This document shows, one piece after another, positions 1 through 8,622 of a stretch of 33,774 bases of DNA. A program made the translations under genes and the position numbers. How positions within the stretch are numbered: position 1 is the stretch's first letter; every line of letters begins with the position of its first letter. Source of the DNA: an uncultured Chryseobacterium sp. (GTDB taxonomy: Bacteria > Bacteroidota > Bacteroidia > Flavobacteriales > Weeksellaceae). A model generated the notes under the pieces. It was not told where the DNA came from. It saw only the letters and a list, made by a program, of their open reading frames with translations, and did not search any database. The stretch lies in assembly GCA_913777465.1 (NCBI GenBank), contig CAJYRQ010000091.1, positions 1 through 33,774 of the forward strand. The letters are read 5' to 3'.

Positions 1-20
1 CTCATGTAGAGTCTTTTCAT
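1..20 (-). CDS. 5' end of a gene leaving the window (partial)
   Basis: An ATG on the minus strand, complementary to 18-20, opens a frame reading MKRLYM before the window ends. The Met-Lys-Arg-Leu opening fits the start of a signal peptide, but too little is visible to name a product. The start is chosen because a good promoter match lies 39-70 bp upstream and the 5' leader is A-rich, as is usual in this phylum. It could be chance, because only six codons can be seen. Confidence 0.35.
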
Positions 21-58
21 GTTTTTAGTGTTTATATTTATTAATTTTTAATTTCCTG

Positions 59-90
59 CAAAAGTATGTTTTTTTACTTCACAATTCAAA
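59..90 (-). promoter_or_regulatory. Predicted Bacteroidota promoter for the left-edge gene
   Basis: On the minus strand a TTTG (87-90) is followed after 20 nt by TACTTTTG (59-66), which matches the TAnnTTTG -7 element. Transcription would start near 52 and give a leader of about 30 nt before the ATG at 20. Confidence 0.45.
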
Positions 91-120
91 GATTTATTAC
101 TTAAATTTAATATCAAGTTG

Positions 121-757
121 ATCATTATTCTGCAAAGCTACACCGACAATGCGACAAAACGTGACGTATTATATTTTTATTTGAAAAATAAATGGTTCCC
201 CACTCATATTCAACCGGAAAAACTTTCAGTATGATTCTCCAGCTTTACAAACATAAGATTCAACAACAAATACTTGTTTAAAAATCACAAATCAACAATA
301 AATAATTGATTTAAGTATCTCTGATAAATCGTTTGAACGTGTAGCCGCCCTTTATTTCCGGTACGATTACAAAACCTATTGTGTACTAGCGGTGAAAGAA
401 ATAACCTGAAGAAACCTGAAAGAATCCAATCTTTTATTTAGATCAGCAAATCTGTGAATAGATACATCATAACGTTTAGTCAGCAGCATTTAATTTAACG
501 TAAACTCAAAGCAGAATTTGGATAAAGATACAAGAGGAATGACGGATGCTGGGAGTTTATCTTGTCAAAATTTGATTACAAGATTTGATGATCAAACGAA
601 AGCTCTTGTCATTTCATTAAAAAGAATTCTATTTAACAATTCGGAAATTATAGCCTTAATTTTGTGCTTAAATTGATTAAATAACCGAAAACAAGCAATT
701 GATTGCAAATTTATGCTGAGTAACAGCAGCATGTATCCTTCTAAATCCCGGTATTCT
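121..757. other. Gene-free stretch
   Basis: No credible reading frame was seen in about 640 bp of AT-rich sequence. It holds a 12-nt palindrome GCAATTGATTGC (695-706) and a weak hairpin ATGCTG/CAGCAT (713-732) just past the stop of the small gene at 758. The hairpin could end that transcript on the minus strand, but it lacks a convincing T-run. No repeat family from elsewhere in the window was recognised here. Confidence 0.5.
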
Positions 758-1048
758 TTACTGATCAACGTTCCAATTCAGAATTTCAATATTCCGTTCT
801 GCATAGCCTAAAGCGTCCTGTACCGAAAGGAAGGGCCGCGAACTGCTGTCCGCTGAGATGTAACCTTTTTCATCAATCAGATATTTCCCGAAATGCAGGT
901 AATAAACGGTACGGTCTTTTGCAATGTTTGATGGAAAAGCACCTGACTGCAATGGTAACGGATGACCCGGCTCCTGCTCCACCAGCAGGATCGGCAGATA
1001 GGTATTTCCTGAATACTTCCACTCTCCGGTCTTAATTATTTTATGCAT
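758..1048 (-). CDS. Small conserved hypothetical protein, 96 aa
   Basis: A 96-residue soluble protein with no signal peptide or membrane segment. It begins MHKIIKTGEWKY and alternates short hydrophobic and charged stretches, with a central YLHFGKYL segment that looks like beta-sheet. I do not recognise the family; proteins of this kind are often annotated as hypothetical in Chryseobacterium. The reading frame is clean and fills the space between the gene-free stretch and a terminator. No catalytic motif is visible. It is separated from hemL by that terminator and a repeat, so it is probably its own transcription unit. Confidence 0.7.
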   Translation of the reverse strand: MHKIIKTGEWKYSGNTYLPILLVEQEPGHPLPLQSGAFPSNIAKDRTVYYLHFGKYLIDEKGYISADSSSRPFLSVQDALGYAERNIEILNWNVDQ

Positions 1049-1140
1049 GACCTGAATGTTTTTTACGCCGTAAAAATAAGCTGTTCGAAAAATTTCAGGA
1101 TTTCAGGAATATTAATTTCATATTAAATATGTATAAATAG

Positions 1141-1166
1141 AAAAACGCAGTATGTACTGCGTTTTT
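1141..1166 (-). terminator. Rho-independent terminator downstream of hemL
   Basis: A perfect 12-bp inverted repeat, AAAAACGCAGTA (1141-1152) and TACTGCGTTTTT (1155-1166), is followed on the minus strand by T-rich sequence. It lies beyond the repeat after hemL and before the promoter region of the 96-aa gene. The symmetry means it could work in either direction. Confidence 0.7.
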
Positions 1167-1171
1167 CTATT

Positions 1172-1288
1172 TATACGTGAATGGTCAATCCTCAATTTTG
1201 CTTTGCAAGTCAATTTTAAATCAACTAAAAAATTCACCATTCACCTAAGAGATTGACAATTCACCCGAAGGAATTGACCATTGACCTC
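1172..1288. repeat. Degenerate intergenic repeat abutting the hemL stop
   Basis: The stretch is built from variants of a TTGACCATTCAC-like unit in both orientations: GTGAATGGTCAAT at 1177-1189, then ATTCACCATTCACC, ATTGACAATTCACC and ATTGACCATTGACC nearer hemL. The last unit stops one base before the hemL stop codon at 1289-1291. No reading frame is credible. It resembles the low-complexity dispersed repeats common in Chryseobacterium intergenic regions. Confidence 0.6.
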
Positions 1289-2572
1289 TTACGAGTACTC
1301 AAATTTCCTCACCGCTTCCAATGTCATATCTATTTCTTTATCTTTAATGGCATCACTGATGAAGTAGGTTTCATAGCCGCTTGGCGGAAGATAGATCCCG
1401 TTCTGCAGCATCTGATGGAAGAAATTGTTGAATAGCGCATGGTTGGCTTCCTGGGCTTCATCAAAGTTTGAAACCCGGTTGATATGGAAAAACACCGACA
1501 TCATCGACCCTTTTCTGTTGATTTTATGGGCAATTCCTTTTTCATTAAGGATTTTACCGATTTCAAAATCCAGCGTTTCTGTGGTTTTTGCCAGTCTGGT
1601 GAAAAATTCAGGATCATTTTTAATGAGTTGAAGGGTTTTCAGTCCGGCTCTCATCGCCAGAGGGTTCCCGCTTAAGGTTCCCGCCTGGTATACTGCTCCT
1701 TTCGGCGCCAGATAGTCCATAATTTCGTTTCTTCCAGCGAAAGCACCTACCGGAAGGCCGCCACCGATTACTTTTCCGTAAGTTACCAGATCCGCTTTTA
1801 CGTTATAAAGCTCCTGTGCTCCTCCAAAAGCTAACCGAAAACCAGTCATTACCTCATCAAAAATCAGCAGGGCACCGTTTTGGTCACAGATGGTTCTTAG
1901 CTTCTGAAGGAATTCGTTTTCCGGGAGCACACAGCCCATATTTCCGGCAACGGGCTCAACAATCACCGCTGCAATTTCGCCTGCATTATGCCTGAACAGG
2001 TCTTCCACCTGCTCCATATCGTTGTACCTGGCCAGCAAAGTATCTTTTGCCGTACCAGCCGTTACGCCCGGAGAATTCGGGTTTCCGAAAGTAACGGCCC
2101 CGCTTCCCGCTTTAATGAGAAATGAATCTGAATGGCCGTGATAGCAGCCTTCAAATTTTACAATTTTATCCCTGCCCGTAAAACCTCTTGCCAGTCGGAT
2201 GGCACTCATACAGGCTTCCGTACCTGAAGAAACCATTCTGATCTGGTCGATGTTCGGGACATTTTCGGTGATGAATTTTGCGATTTCCGTTTCAAGTTCC
2301 GTTGGTGCACCGAAAGAAAAGCCTTTTTCGGCCTGGATTTTCAATGCTTCCAAGACTTCGGGATGGGTGTGTCCGAGAATAGCCGGCCCCCAGGAATTGA
2401 TGTAATCGATATACGTATTATCATCGGCATCGGTAAGGTAGGCCCCTTTGGCAGATTTCATAAAAACCGGCACTCCCCCTACGGATTTGAATGCGCGGAC
2501 CGGCGAATTTACACCGCCGGGAATGTATTGGTAGGCTTCATCAAACAAAGCCGAACTTCTTTGGTATTTCAT
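1289..2572 (-). CDS. hemL: Glutamate-1-semialdehyde 2,1-aminomutase
   Basis: A PLP enzyme that converts glutamate-1-semialdehyde to 5-aminolevulinate, the second step of the C5 tetrapyrrole (heme) pathway, in the cytoplasm. The 427 residues match the family length. The N-terminal signature [17 protein letters not shown] is at about 17-33, the phosphate-binding SSGTEA at 115-120, the Asp of [10 protein letters not shown] at about 237-246, and the PLP lysine in [14 protein letters not shown] is Lys267. The start is the ATG complementary to 2570-2572, followed by the normal family N-terminus. It lies between a repeat-plus-terminator downstream and its own predicted promoter, so it is probably monocistronic. 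Confidence 0.97.
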   Translation of the reverse strand: MKYQRSSALFDEAYQYIPGGVNSPVRAFKSVGGVPVFMKSAKGAYLTDADDNTYIDYINSWGPAILGHTHPEVLEALKIQAEKGFSFGAPTELETEIAKFITENVPNIDQIRMVSSGTEACMSAIRLARGFTGRDKIVKFEGCYHGHSDSFLIKAGSGAVTFGNPNSPGVTAGTAKDTLLARYNDMEQVEDLFRHNAGEIAAVIVEPVAGNMGCVLPENEFLQKLRTICDQNGALLIFDEVMTGFRLAFGGAQELYNVKADLVTYGKVIGGGLPVGAFAGRNEIMDYLAPKGAVYQAGTLSGNPLAMRAGLKTLQLIKNDPEFFTRLAKTTETLDFEIGKILNEKGIAHKINRKGSMMSVFFHINRVSNFDEAQEANHALFNNFFHQMLQNGIYLPPSGYETYFISDAIKDKEIDMTLEAVRKFEYS

Positions 2573-2643
2573 ATAGCGTTATTGGTTGACCAATGAAAGT
2601 CGATTACCGCAGTTTAATTCTGCACAATCATCTCATTTCTCAA

Positions 2644-2671
2644 CAAAATTAATTTCTTGGTTTTTTATCAA
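2644..2671 (-). promoter_or_regulatory. Predicted hemL promoter inside the end of the upstream gene
   Basis: On the minus strand TTG (2669-2671), a 17-nt gap and TAATTTTG (2644-2651) match the Bacteroidota consensus exactly. The -7 box overlaps the stop codon of the glucosaminidase gene. Transcription would start near 2637 and give a leader of about 65 nt. Confidence 0.55.
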
Positions 2672-3704
2672 TCAGATAAATCAGCTGTCCCGGTGTGGGT
2701 TTCTGGCCTTCATCCATCCTGTTTTTGGCGTACAGCTTGTTTAATTTGATTCCGAATTTCTGGGCAATGTCGTGCATATCTTCTCCGGGTTCGGCCTTAT
2801 AGGTTGCCGTATTCCCCTCGGAATTTTTGGATTCCAGGAAAACGATTTCATTTTTTTTCAGCACATTGCTTTCAAGCTCGTTCCATTTGATCAGTTTGTT
2901 TTCACTGATCTTGAATTTTTTAGCGATAAATTCTACATCAGTATCTTCAGGAATGATAATGTATTTCAGGCCATCGTTCGGATGGCTTTTTATAAGAATC
3001 GTATTCATCATTTCCGCCCTGGTTTTAATTCTCTCCACTCTTTTCTGCTGCTGCGCGTAGGATGTCTGTCTGTAAGGAACCTCGACGGTAACCGGCGTCT
3101 TCTTTTTGGTATATTTTTCAGGTTCCATCTGGGCCATAAAACTTACGTCATTTTTCAGATCCGGGTACATTTTAAGAACGGCATACAATACTTCTTTGGA
3201 ACTGGTATTGTCGAATTCATATAATTTGTACCGCTCGATTTTACCGATCAGGATCGATGCATAACGCGGATTGGTGGCATATCCCGCTTTTTTCAGTCCG
3301 GTCGCCCATGCTTTATAATCCTTCATGTCCAGATTAAAAAGATTCGCGTAGTATTTCCTTGTCGATAAAAAGATGGAGTGGTCTTCGTAAGACTGCCTCG
3401 GGTCATCATAAACCCGGAAACATTCATTCGGCGCATCATCGGTATGCTTCATGGTTTTTCCGGTCCAGTCTTCCTTGCACTTGATCCCGAAATGGTTTTT
3501 TCCTTCCAGTGCCAGCCGGCTTTGCCCGCCTCCGGTTTCCAGCAGCCCCTGCGCCAGGGTAATGGAAGCAGGAATCTTGTATTTTTCCATCTCTTCTACC
3601 GCATATCTGGCGAATTTCTGGATGTACTGGTCTTCAGTAGCCCAGGTCTGGGCTGAGAATTTCGATAAAACTAAAAGGCTTACGAGCGTGAAAAGTCTTT
3701 TCAT
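2649..3704 (-). CDS. Glucosaminidase (GH73) with LysM repeats, exported
   Basis: A peptidoglycan hydrolase of 351 residues predicted to cleave beta-N-acetylglucosaminyl bonds. A signal peptide (MKRLFTLVSLLVLSKFSAQ) covers residues 1-19. The GH73 domain spans about 22-165, with the catalytic-type Glu56 in LLETGGGQS and the later NHFGIKC and GYATNPRYA motifs. Two LysM-like domains follow at about 245-295 and 300-345; both would bind glycan strands. The start at 3704 is preferred over an in-frame ATG 60 nt upstream because it places the signal peptide at the N-terminus. The gene lies 67 bp after the PLP-enzyme gene on the same strand and may be co-transcribed with it. A role in wall turnover is inferred from the family. 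Confidence 0.93.
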   Translation of the reverse strand: MKRLFTLVSLLVLSKFSAQTWATEDQYIQKFARYAVEEMEKYKIPASITLAQGLLETGGGQSRLALEGKNHFGIKCKEDWTGKTMKHTDDAPNECFRVYDDPRQSYEDHSIFLSTRKYYANLFNLDMKDYKAWATGLKKAGYATNPRYASILIGKIERYKLYEFDNTSSKEVLYAVLKMYPDLKNDVSFMAQMEPEKYTKKKTPVTVEVPYRQTSYAQQQKRVERIKTRAEMMNTILIKSHPNDGLKYIIIPEDTDVEFIAKKFKISENKLIKWNELESNVLKKNEIVFLESKNSEGNTATYKAEPGEDMHDIAQKFGIKLNKLYAKNRMDEGQKPTPGQLIYLIDKKPRN

Positions 3705-3771
3705 CTTATAATTTTTTTGTTTTAAAATGAAAGATGGAACACCGGGTGTTTCATGCTTTTCCAATTTTACT

Positions 3772-4674
3772 TTATACGATTAATGTTCTGTTCTGTTTCT
3801 CCAAAAGCAGGTTTGCCCCTTCAATTCCCTGCAGTCCGCCGGTATGAAAGCACAAAATTCTGCTGTTATCAGGAAAAAAGCCCTCCTCCATCAGTTCAAA
3901 TACTTTCTGCATCATCTTTCCTGTATAGATCGGCTCCAGAGGAATGTTGTATTTCTCTTTAAAACCATTGATAAAACGGACGTTTTCATCCTTTATTTTA
4001 CCATAACCTCCGAAGCTTGAATTAATTAGACTGAAATTCTTCTTCGAGGTTAATTCCAGGATTCTGTCTTCCAGCGAGTCATCGTCAACTACCTTGAATC
4101 CTATAACTTTCTGATTGTCTTCACCGTATTCGGATATCCCGGCAATCGTACCTCCGGTTCCCACTGCGGTGCAAAGATAATCAAAATCTTTTGTTTCGTC
4201 ATTCAGCATCATTTTCACTCCGGCTACAGCCTCTTCATTGGTTCCGCCTTCCGGGACGATCAGGGCTTCCGGAAATTCATTCTGCAAAAAGCCGGTGAGT
4301 TTCTCTTTGTGGCGGTATTCCTCACGGGTAACGAACTGCAGGTTCATCCCGTTTCTTTTTGCGAAAAGCAAGGTAGGATTGTCGCGCCATTTATCTTTCA
4401 GCTCTTCGCCACGGATGATTCCCAACGTAGGAATACCGGTAATGTTTCCCACGGCGGAAACGGCCGCAATATGGTTGGAGAAAGCCCCGCCGAAAGTAAT
4501 GATGTACGGTTTTCCCGGATTCCGGTCCAGATAATTGTTTACGTTAAAAAACAGCTTCCAGTACTTATTCCCTGAGATCTGAGGATGAACCAGGTCTTCC
4601 CTTTTCATAAAGAGTTTTACCTTCTTTCCTGTAGGAATTTCAACAATGGGAATATGTACTTCGGGGAGTTTCAT
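3772..4674 (-). CDS. PLP-dependent D-cysteine desulfhydrase / ACC deaminase family protein
   Basis: A 300-residue fold-type II PLP enzyme of the family that includes 1-aminocyclopropane-1-carboxylate deaminase and D-cysteine desulfhydrase. The KREDL motif is at about 24-28 and the PLP lysine is in SGNKYWK (Lys37, by analogy with GNKTRK). FGGAFSNH at about 61-68 is the substrate-binding loop and VGTGGTIAG is the phosphate-binding loop. Sequence alone does not decide between D-cysteine, ACC or another amino acid, so no symbol is given. It is slightly shorter than typical ACC deaminases (about 330-340). It precedes the glucosaminidase on the same strand, with no obvious pathway link. Confidence 0.9.
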   Translation of the reverse strand: MKLPEVHIPIVEIPTGKKVKLFMKREDLVHPQISGNKYWKLFFNVNNYLDRNPGKPYIITFGGAFSNHIAAVSAVGNITGIPTLGIIRGEELKDKWRDNPTLLFAKRNGMNLQFVTREEYRHKEKLTGFLQNEFPEALIVPEGGTNEEAVAGVKMMLNDETKDFDYLCTAVGTGGTIAGISEYGEDNQKVIGFKVVDDDSLEDRILELTSKKNFSLINSSFGGYGKIKDENVRFINGFKEKYNIPLEPIYTGKMMQKVFELMEEGFFPDNSRILCFHTGGLQGIEGANLLLEKQNRTLIV

Positions 4675-4920
4675 CAGTGCAAATTTCCGAATTTATTTTA
4701 AATGATTATTTTTAAATTCGTTAAACTAAACTTAAAAATTACCGCCATGAAAAATATGGAAACATTTGGGTTTAAATTTCTACTGACAATCTTGAGCCTG
4801 ACAAATTTAATGACAAAAAAATCTCCACGGATTATACAGAATCTCACAGAAAGATCAGGGTCCGGCTACCAATGAAACAGCGGTGATACCGGAAAACTCT
4901 TTAAGCTTTGAACATCAACC
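4675..4920. other. Intergenic stretch without a supported gene
   Basis: AT-rich sequence upstream of the PLP-enzyme gene. It includes a fragment near 4825-4850 reading CCACGGATTATACAGAATC, which resembles a short repeat seen near 14865-14880 (ATCCGTGAATCTGTGG). A 42-codon frame from 4747 was considered and set aside. Confidence 0.4.
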
Positions 4921-4950
4921 TTGAATCTTGAATTTTGAATTTTGAATTTT
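4921..4950. repeat. Tandem TTGAATTT repeat overlapping a stop codon
   Basis: Three to four copies of a TTGAAT(T/C)TT unit in tandem. The last copy contributes the first bases of the stop codon of the small gene at 4949-5275. Simple dispersed repeats of this type are frequent in Chryseobacterium intergenic DNA. Confidence 0.65.
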
Positions 4951-5275
4951 AAAGGTATTTCCTGAAACTCCAGAACTTTCTTTTTTGAAGATAATTCAGA
5001 TTGCGTTCATTCGCGTATGCTTCCCTTTCAAAAGAAATCCTCAGGTAGGCCTGATCTGCATTTTTCAGTTTGATCAGCCAGTAGTAATACTCGATCACGT
5101 AAAAGATATAAAAGAAAATAATCAGCATTTCCATCTGTTGCCTCAGGTGGATTTTTTCGTGGTTAATCAAGACGTTATTTTTCTTATCTTCGGGGTTCCT
5201 AATGAAGATAAAAGGAAAAAGAGCAATGCCGTTAATTTTTAATTTTTTTAAAGGCTTTTGGCATATAATTATCAT
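4949..5275 (-). CDS. Small membrane protein with an HExxH zinc-protease motif
   Basis: A 108-residue protein. Residues 33-46 read NNVLINHEKIHLRQ, with HEKIH at 39-43. A hydrophobic membrane segment follows at about 48-68, then ISFEREAYANE at 80-90, whose Glu83 or Glu85 could be the third zinc ligand, as in gluzincins. This resembles a stripped-down M56/BlaR1-like zincin core. The protein is far shorter than known M56 proteases and no catalytic activity is proven. It is divergent from the DUF5522 gene, with about 40 bp between them. A TATATTTG -7-like box lies on its strand at 5281-5288, so the leader would be almost absent if it is used. Confidence 0.75.
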   Translation of the reverse strand: MIIICQKPLKKLKINGIALFPFIFIRNPEDKKNNVLINHEKIHLRQQMEMLIIFFYIFYVIEYYYWLIKLKNADQAYLRISFEREAYANERNLNYLQKRKFWSFRKYL

Positions 5276-5312
5276 AATAACAAATATAAAGTTTTTTAAC
5301 TTAGAGATTTAA

Positions 5313-5498
<186 letters not shown>

Positions 5499-5499
5499 A

Positions 5500-6030
5500 A
5501 TGAAGCGCTATATTTTTATTTTACTGGCTTCGGCTACTTTGGGTTTAACGTCCTGCAGTCCTTTCAATGTACGTTCCGACTATGCAAGTACGGCTAATTT
5601 CAATACCTACAGAACCTATAAACTGAGAATTGATGATCTGAAACTGAATGACATCGATAAAGACCGTGTCCTGAACGAACTGTCGAGACAACTTCAGGCA
5701 AAAGGTCTTCAGGCCGGGGAAAACCCGGATCTGATCATCAATGTAAAAGCCAATCATAAAAAGATCACCGACATCAACACCACTTCACCATATGGGGCAT
5801 GGGGATGGGGCGGACCTTTCGGCTGGGGCATCGGGATGAACAGAACATGGACCAGCAACTACAATGAAGGAGCCATTATTGTGGATATGGTGGATGCAAG
5901 ATCCAACAAACTGGTTTGGCAGGGAATCGGAAGCGGAATATCCGTAGACCGTCCGAAAGCTAAACAGAAACAAATTCCTGAGATCATGATGGAAATTATG
6001 AAAAACTACCCGCCACAACCGGGAAAATAA
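5500..6030 (+). CDS. DUF4136 domain lipoprotein
   Basis: A 176-residue lipoprotein. Residues 1-19 (MKRYIFILLASATLGLTSC) form a type II signal ending at lipidated Cys19. The rest matches the DUF4136 pattern: an NFNTYRTYKL segment, a DRVLNELSRQLQAKG helix, NPDLIINVKA, a Gly/Trp-rich loop (GAWGWGGPFGWG), then ANKLVWQG-type and EIMMEIMKNYPP segments. The start is the ATG at 5500, because an upstream in-frame ATG would place 26 unrelated residues before the signal peptide. It is cotranscribed with the DUF5522 gene and followed by a terminator. Its role in the envelope is unknown. Confidence 0.9.
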   Translation: MKRYIFILLASATLGLTSCSPFNVRSDYASTANFNTYRTYKLRIDDLKLNDIDKDRVLNELSRQLQAKGLQAGENPDLIINVKANHKKITDINTTSPYGAWGWGGPFGWGIGMNRTWTSNYNEGAIIVDMVDARSNKLVWQGIGSGISVDRPKAKQKQIPEIMMEIMKNYPPQPGK

Positions 6031-6055
6031 GATTTCAACTAATCAGATATATAGA

Positions 6056-6088
6056 AAGTCAATGCCATTGCGGTATTGGCTTTTTTGT
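6056..6088 (+). terminator. Terminator after the DUF4136 gene
   Basis: An 11-bp stem with two G-U pairs, AAGTCAATGCC (6056-6066) and GGTATTGGCTT (6072-6082), is followed by a run of six T. Confidence 0.75.
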
Positions 6089-6102
6089 TTTAGACTTAAT
6101 GG

Positions 6103-6136
6103 CTGGAAGATGGAAGATGGAAGTTGGAAGTTGGAT
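6103..6136. repeat. TGGAAGA tandem repeat
   Basis: Four copies of a TGGAAG(A/T) unit. An inverted relative, CATCCGGCATCCATCTTCCAACAT, lies at 6471-6494, so the intervening 330 bp are bounded by inverted copies of a similar sequence. Confidence 0.6.
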
Positions 6137-6605
6137 GTTTTCCTGGTCAATACTAAAATTAATTGATTTAAAACAACATTAACTCGAATATATAGCCAGT
6201 ATTCATCCATTTAAAAAAAAAATAAAATGAAAGCTAAGTCGGTAAGAATTTTTATATGAAATTTCTTTTGCCCGCATAAACATTTATATTTTTGACAGAA
6301 TTTTATTCTATCTTGCAGAAAGCCATTCTTTGATGATTTTAAAACAATGTAGACTATATCTTATTCATATTATATTAAGTTGTTTATTTACCTGTAAGAG
6401 AAAAGAAGACCCTTTATGCCAGTTTTTAAATAAGAATATTCGTTTATATAATGACAAAAGAAACTTTCGGCATCCGGCATCCATCTTCCAACATATCCTT
6501 CAATTACTACTCTGAGTTTACGTTAATTATTATTCATTACTTATTAAAATTAACAATTCCGTAATTTTTTATTGATAGATTTATAGTAATCTTACTTTTT
6601 AAAAT
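6137..6605. other. AT-rich gene-free stretch
   Basis: No gene was found. It contains the inverted partner repeat at 6471-6494 and an AT-rich run before the endonuclease gene. Short frames inside it have no family resemblance. A TTG-18-TACTTTTT match at 6572-6600 lies too close to the ATG to be a convincing promoter. Confidence 0.45.
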
Positions 6606-8150
6606 ATGTATATGAAAAATTCACTGTTACTTTTTATACTGGCTTCGGGTCTTGCACATGCGCAGGCCCCTTCCGGATATTACAGCTCAGCAAACGGTCT
6701 TTCCGGGGCTTCACTGAAAACAGCTCTGAGTAACATCATTACCAACGGCCATCAGGACAAAGGCTACAACGGACTGTGGACCGGTTATAAGACAACTGAC
6801 ATCGACAAGAATTACGAAAACGACGGTTCAATCCTCGATATTTATTCTGAAAAACCGTCAGGAACCGATCCTTATAAATTCACTCCAGTCACCAACCAGT
6901 GCGGAACCTACTCAACCGAAGGCAACTGCTACAACCGGGAGCATCTGGTTCCGCAAAGCTTATTCAATCAGGCGTCACCCATGGTTTCGGATATTCATTT
7001 TATCCGGGCGACCGACGGAAAAGTAAACGGGATGCGGTCCAATTATCCTTTCGGAAAAGTGGGAACGGCGAGTTTTACTTCCAAAAACGGCTCAAAACTT
7101 GGAACCTCTGCATCTTCAGGATATTCGGGAACGGTGTTTGAGCCGATCGACGAATTTAAAGGAGATGTGGCGCGGATGATCTTTTATTTTGTAACAAGAT
7201 ACCAAAGCCGGCTTTCTTCTTTCTCTTCCGGCAATATGCTGGGAAGTTCCGCCTTCCCGGGATTACAGACCTGGGAACTGAATGTATTGCTTGCGTGGCA
7301 TAACCAGGATCCCGTTTCCCAGGCAGAGATCAACCGGAATAACGCCTCTTATTCGTTCCAGGGCAACCGGAATCCTTTTATCGACAACCCGAATTACGTG
7401 AACCAGATTTGGGGATCGGGCTCTACTTCAGGTACCGGTACTACTTCCCCTCCAAGCTCTGCCGGTTGTGCCAGCGAAACGTTTGAAACCATTCCGACGG
7501 CAAGCTCTGCGTCTTATCTGACAAGGACATGGACGAACAACGGCATTTCATGGACGGCTACCGATGCACGGACCGACCAGACCGTTTCCTCAAAAGCCAT
7601 TACCATCAGAGACGGCGCCTTAACTTCCGGCAGTTCCGCCAACGGGATCGGCTCCCTGACCGTAACCACACAATTGAAATTTACCGGATCCAACGGGACA
7701 TTTAATGTAAAAGTCAATGGCAATACCGTCGGAACGGTTCCTTATAATTCCAATACAACGACTACTACCATTAATAACATCAACATTTCAGGAAATGTGG
7801 CAATTACACTGGAAAATAATTCAACCAGCGACCGGGTAGCGATCGATAACCTGAGCTGGACGTGCTATTCCGGTACTTCGCGACAGGTTCAGAATGTTTA
7901 TGCGGCAGCCGGTACGAATCAGCATTCATTACGAATTTCCAATAATCCGGTTTCAGGCAATGAAATTTTTGTAAAAGGAGAAACGCAGAATATTAAAAAA
8001 GCGGAAATTTATAATCTTCAGGGTAAAGCCGTACAGACGATCGAACAGCCTTTTAAGAATAGCAGAAATTCCATCCGGATTAAAAACCTTCCTTCTGGAA
8101 TCTACTTTTTAAAGCTTGACACTTATGTAATAAAATTTATAGTAAAGTAA
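6606..8150 (+). CDS. Secreted endonuclease I family protein with T9SS sorting domain
   Basis: A 514-residue extracellular nuclease. The signal peptide ends near AHAQ (residues 17-20). The endonuclease I (EndA/NucM-like) domain spans about 25-270, with the beta-beta-alpha-metal catalytic segment CYNREHLVPQS (His113 is the likely general base) and SDIHFIRATDGKVNGMRSN. A Ser/Thr/Gly linker follows at about 275-290, then a beta-sandwich domain (about 295-425). The final 75 residues are a type A C-terminal sorting domain, with ISNNPVSGNEIFVKG, AEIYNLQGK and LPSGIYFLKL. It is therefore predicted to be exported by the type IX system and to degrade DNA or RNA outside the cell. A second ATG at 6612 would also keep the signal peptide. 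Confidence 0.93.
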   Translation: MYMKNSLLLFILASGLAHAQAPSGYYSSANGLSGASLKTALSNIITNGHQDKGYNGLWTGYKTTDIDKNYENDGSILDIYSEKPSGTDPYKFTPVTNQCGTYSTEGNCYNREHLVPQSLFNQASPMVSDIHFIRATDGKVNGMRSNYPFGKVGTASFTSKNGSKLGTSASSGYSGTVFEPIDEFKGDVARMIFYFVTRYQSRLSSFSSGNMLGSSAFPGLQTWELNVLLAWHNQDPVSQAEINRNNASYSFQGNRNPFIDNPNYVNQIWGSGSTSGTGTTSPPSSAGCASETFETIPTASSASYLTRTWTNNGISWTATDARTDQTVSSKAITIRDGALTSGSSANGIGSLTVTTQLKFTGSNGTFNVKVNGNTVGTVPYNSNTTTTTINNINISGNVAITLENNSTSDRVAIDNLSWTCYSGTSRQVQNVYAAAGTNQHSLRISNNPVSGNEIFVKGETQNIKKAEIYNLQGKAVQTIEQPFKNSRNSIRIKNLPSGIYFLKLDTYVIKFIVK

Positions 8151-8170
8151 ATTCAATATCAAATCTAAAG

Positions 8171-8203
8171 AGTCCGTCTCATAAATTGAAAACGGACTTT
8201 TTC
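8171..8203 (+). terminator. Terminator after the endonuclease gene
   Basis: A 7-bp stem, AGTCCGT (8171-8177) and ACGGACT (8192-8198), is followed by five T. Confidence 0.7.
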
Positions 8204-8284
8204 ATGATTTTTATCGCCTCCTGTCAAAGAATTATTTTCACACAGGTGACTCTCAATTCACATCATTGAGTTGTGAAACTAGCT

Positions 8285-8532
8285 CTAATTTATTTGGACA
8301 AGTTCCCAATGATTATTTACTTGCTCTTTTACTGGTTTCATTATGCCCTCTTTTCTCAACTGAGTACCAGCCCATCTCAGTCATATTGCCATGTGTAAAG
8401 TAAATCTCCTGAATCAGCAAGTTTATGGTTATATTTTGACCAAATAAATTTACATATCTCAACTATATTTGCTTTTCCTTTATAGTATTCCAATGCTTCT
8501 ACTACTAGCTTCTTTAAATCATTTTTATTCAT
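8285..8532 (-). pseudogene. Frameshifted small winged-helix-like gene
   Basis: On the minus strand an ATG at 8532 opens MNKNDLKKLVVEALEYYKGKANI and continues through GDLLYTWQYD, where a TGA follows. One frame over, the sequence continues as RWAGTQLRKEGIMKPVKEQ and HWELVQIN, then stops at 8285-8287. The total of 248 bp is one base short of 83 codons, so a single deleted base just before the TGA explains the break. The restored protein of about 82 residues looks like a small winged-helix domain ending in W-E-L, but I cannot name the family. It is probably inactive unless the deletion is a sequencing error. Confidence 0.6.
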
Positions 8533-8592
8533 AATTTTTATTTGTTAATATAATGATTTTATATTACTAATGATTTTTTTTTATTTAAAATA

Positions 8593-8620
8593 ACAAAGAC
8601 CGCTTCGCAGCGGTCTTTGT
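8593..8620 (-). terminator. Terminator of the CCC-motif/DUF2752 operon
   Basis: A perfect 12-bp stem, ACAAAGACCGCT (8593-8604) and AGCGGTCTTTGT (8609-8620), with a TCGC loop begins two bases past the stop codon. T-rich sequence follows on the minus strand. Confidence 0.85.
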
Positions 8621-8622
8621 TT

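Noticed and set aside
2581-2594. ATTGG/CCAAT palindrome upstream of hemL
   Set aside because: The stem has only five pairs and no further conserved feature, so it is not reported as an operator.
2772-3224. A 150-codon plus-strand frame inside the glucosaminidase gene
   Set aside because: The opposite strand encodes a clear GH73/LysM protein, and the antisense product is a run of Phe and Ile without family features.
4747-4875. A 42-codon frame starting MKNMETFGFKFLL
   Set aside because: It runs into a dispersed repeat fragment, has a weak hydrophobic start and no recognised family.
6572-6600. TTG-18-TACTTTTT considered as the endonuclease promoter
   Set aside because: Transcription would start at or after the ATG, so it is probably a chance match in AT-rich DNA.
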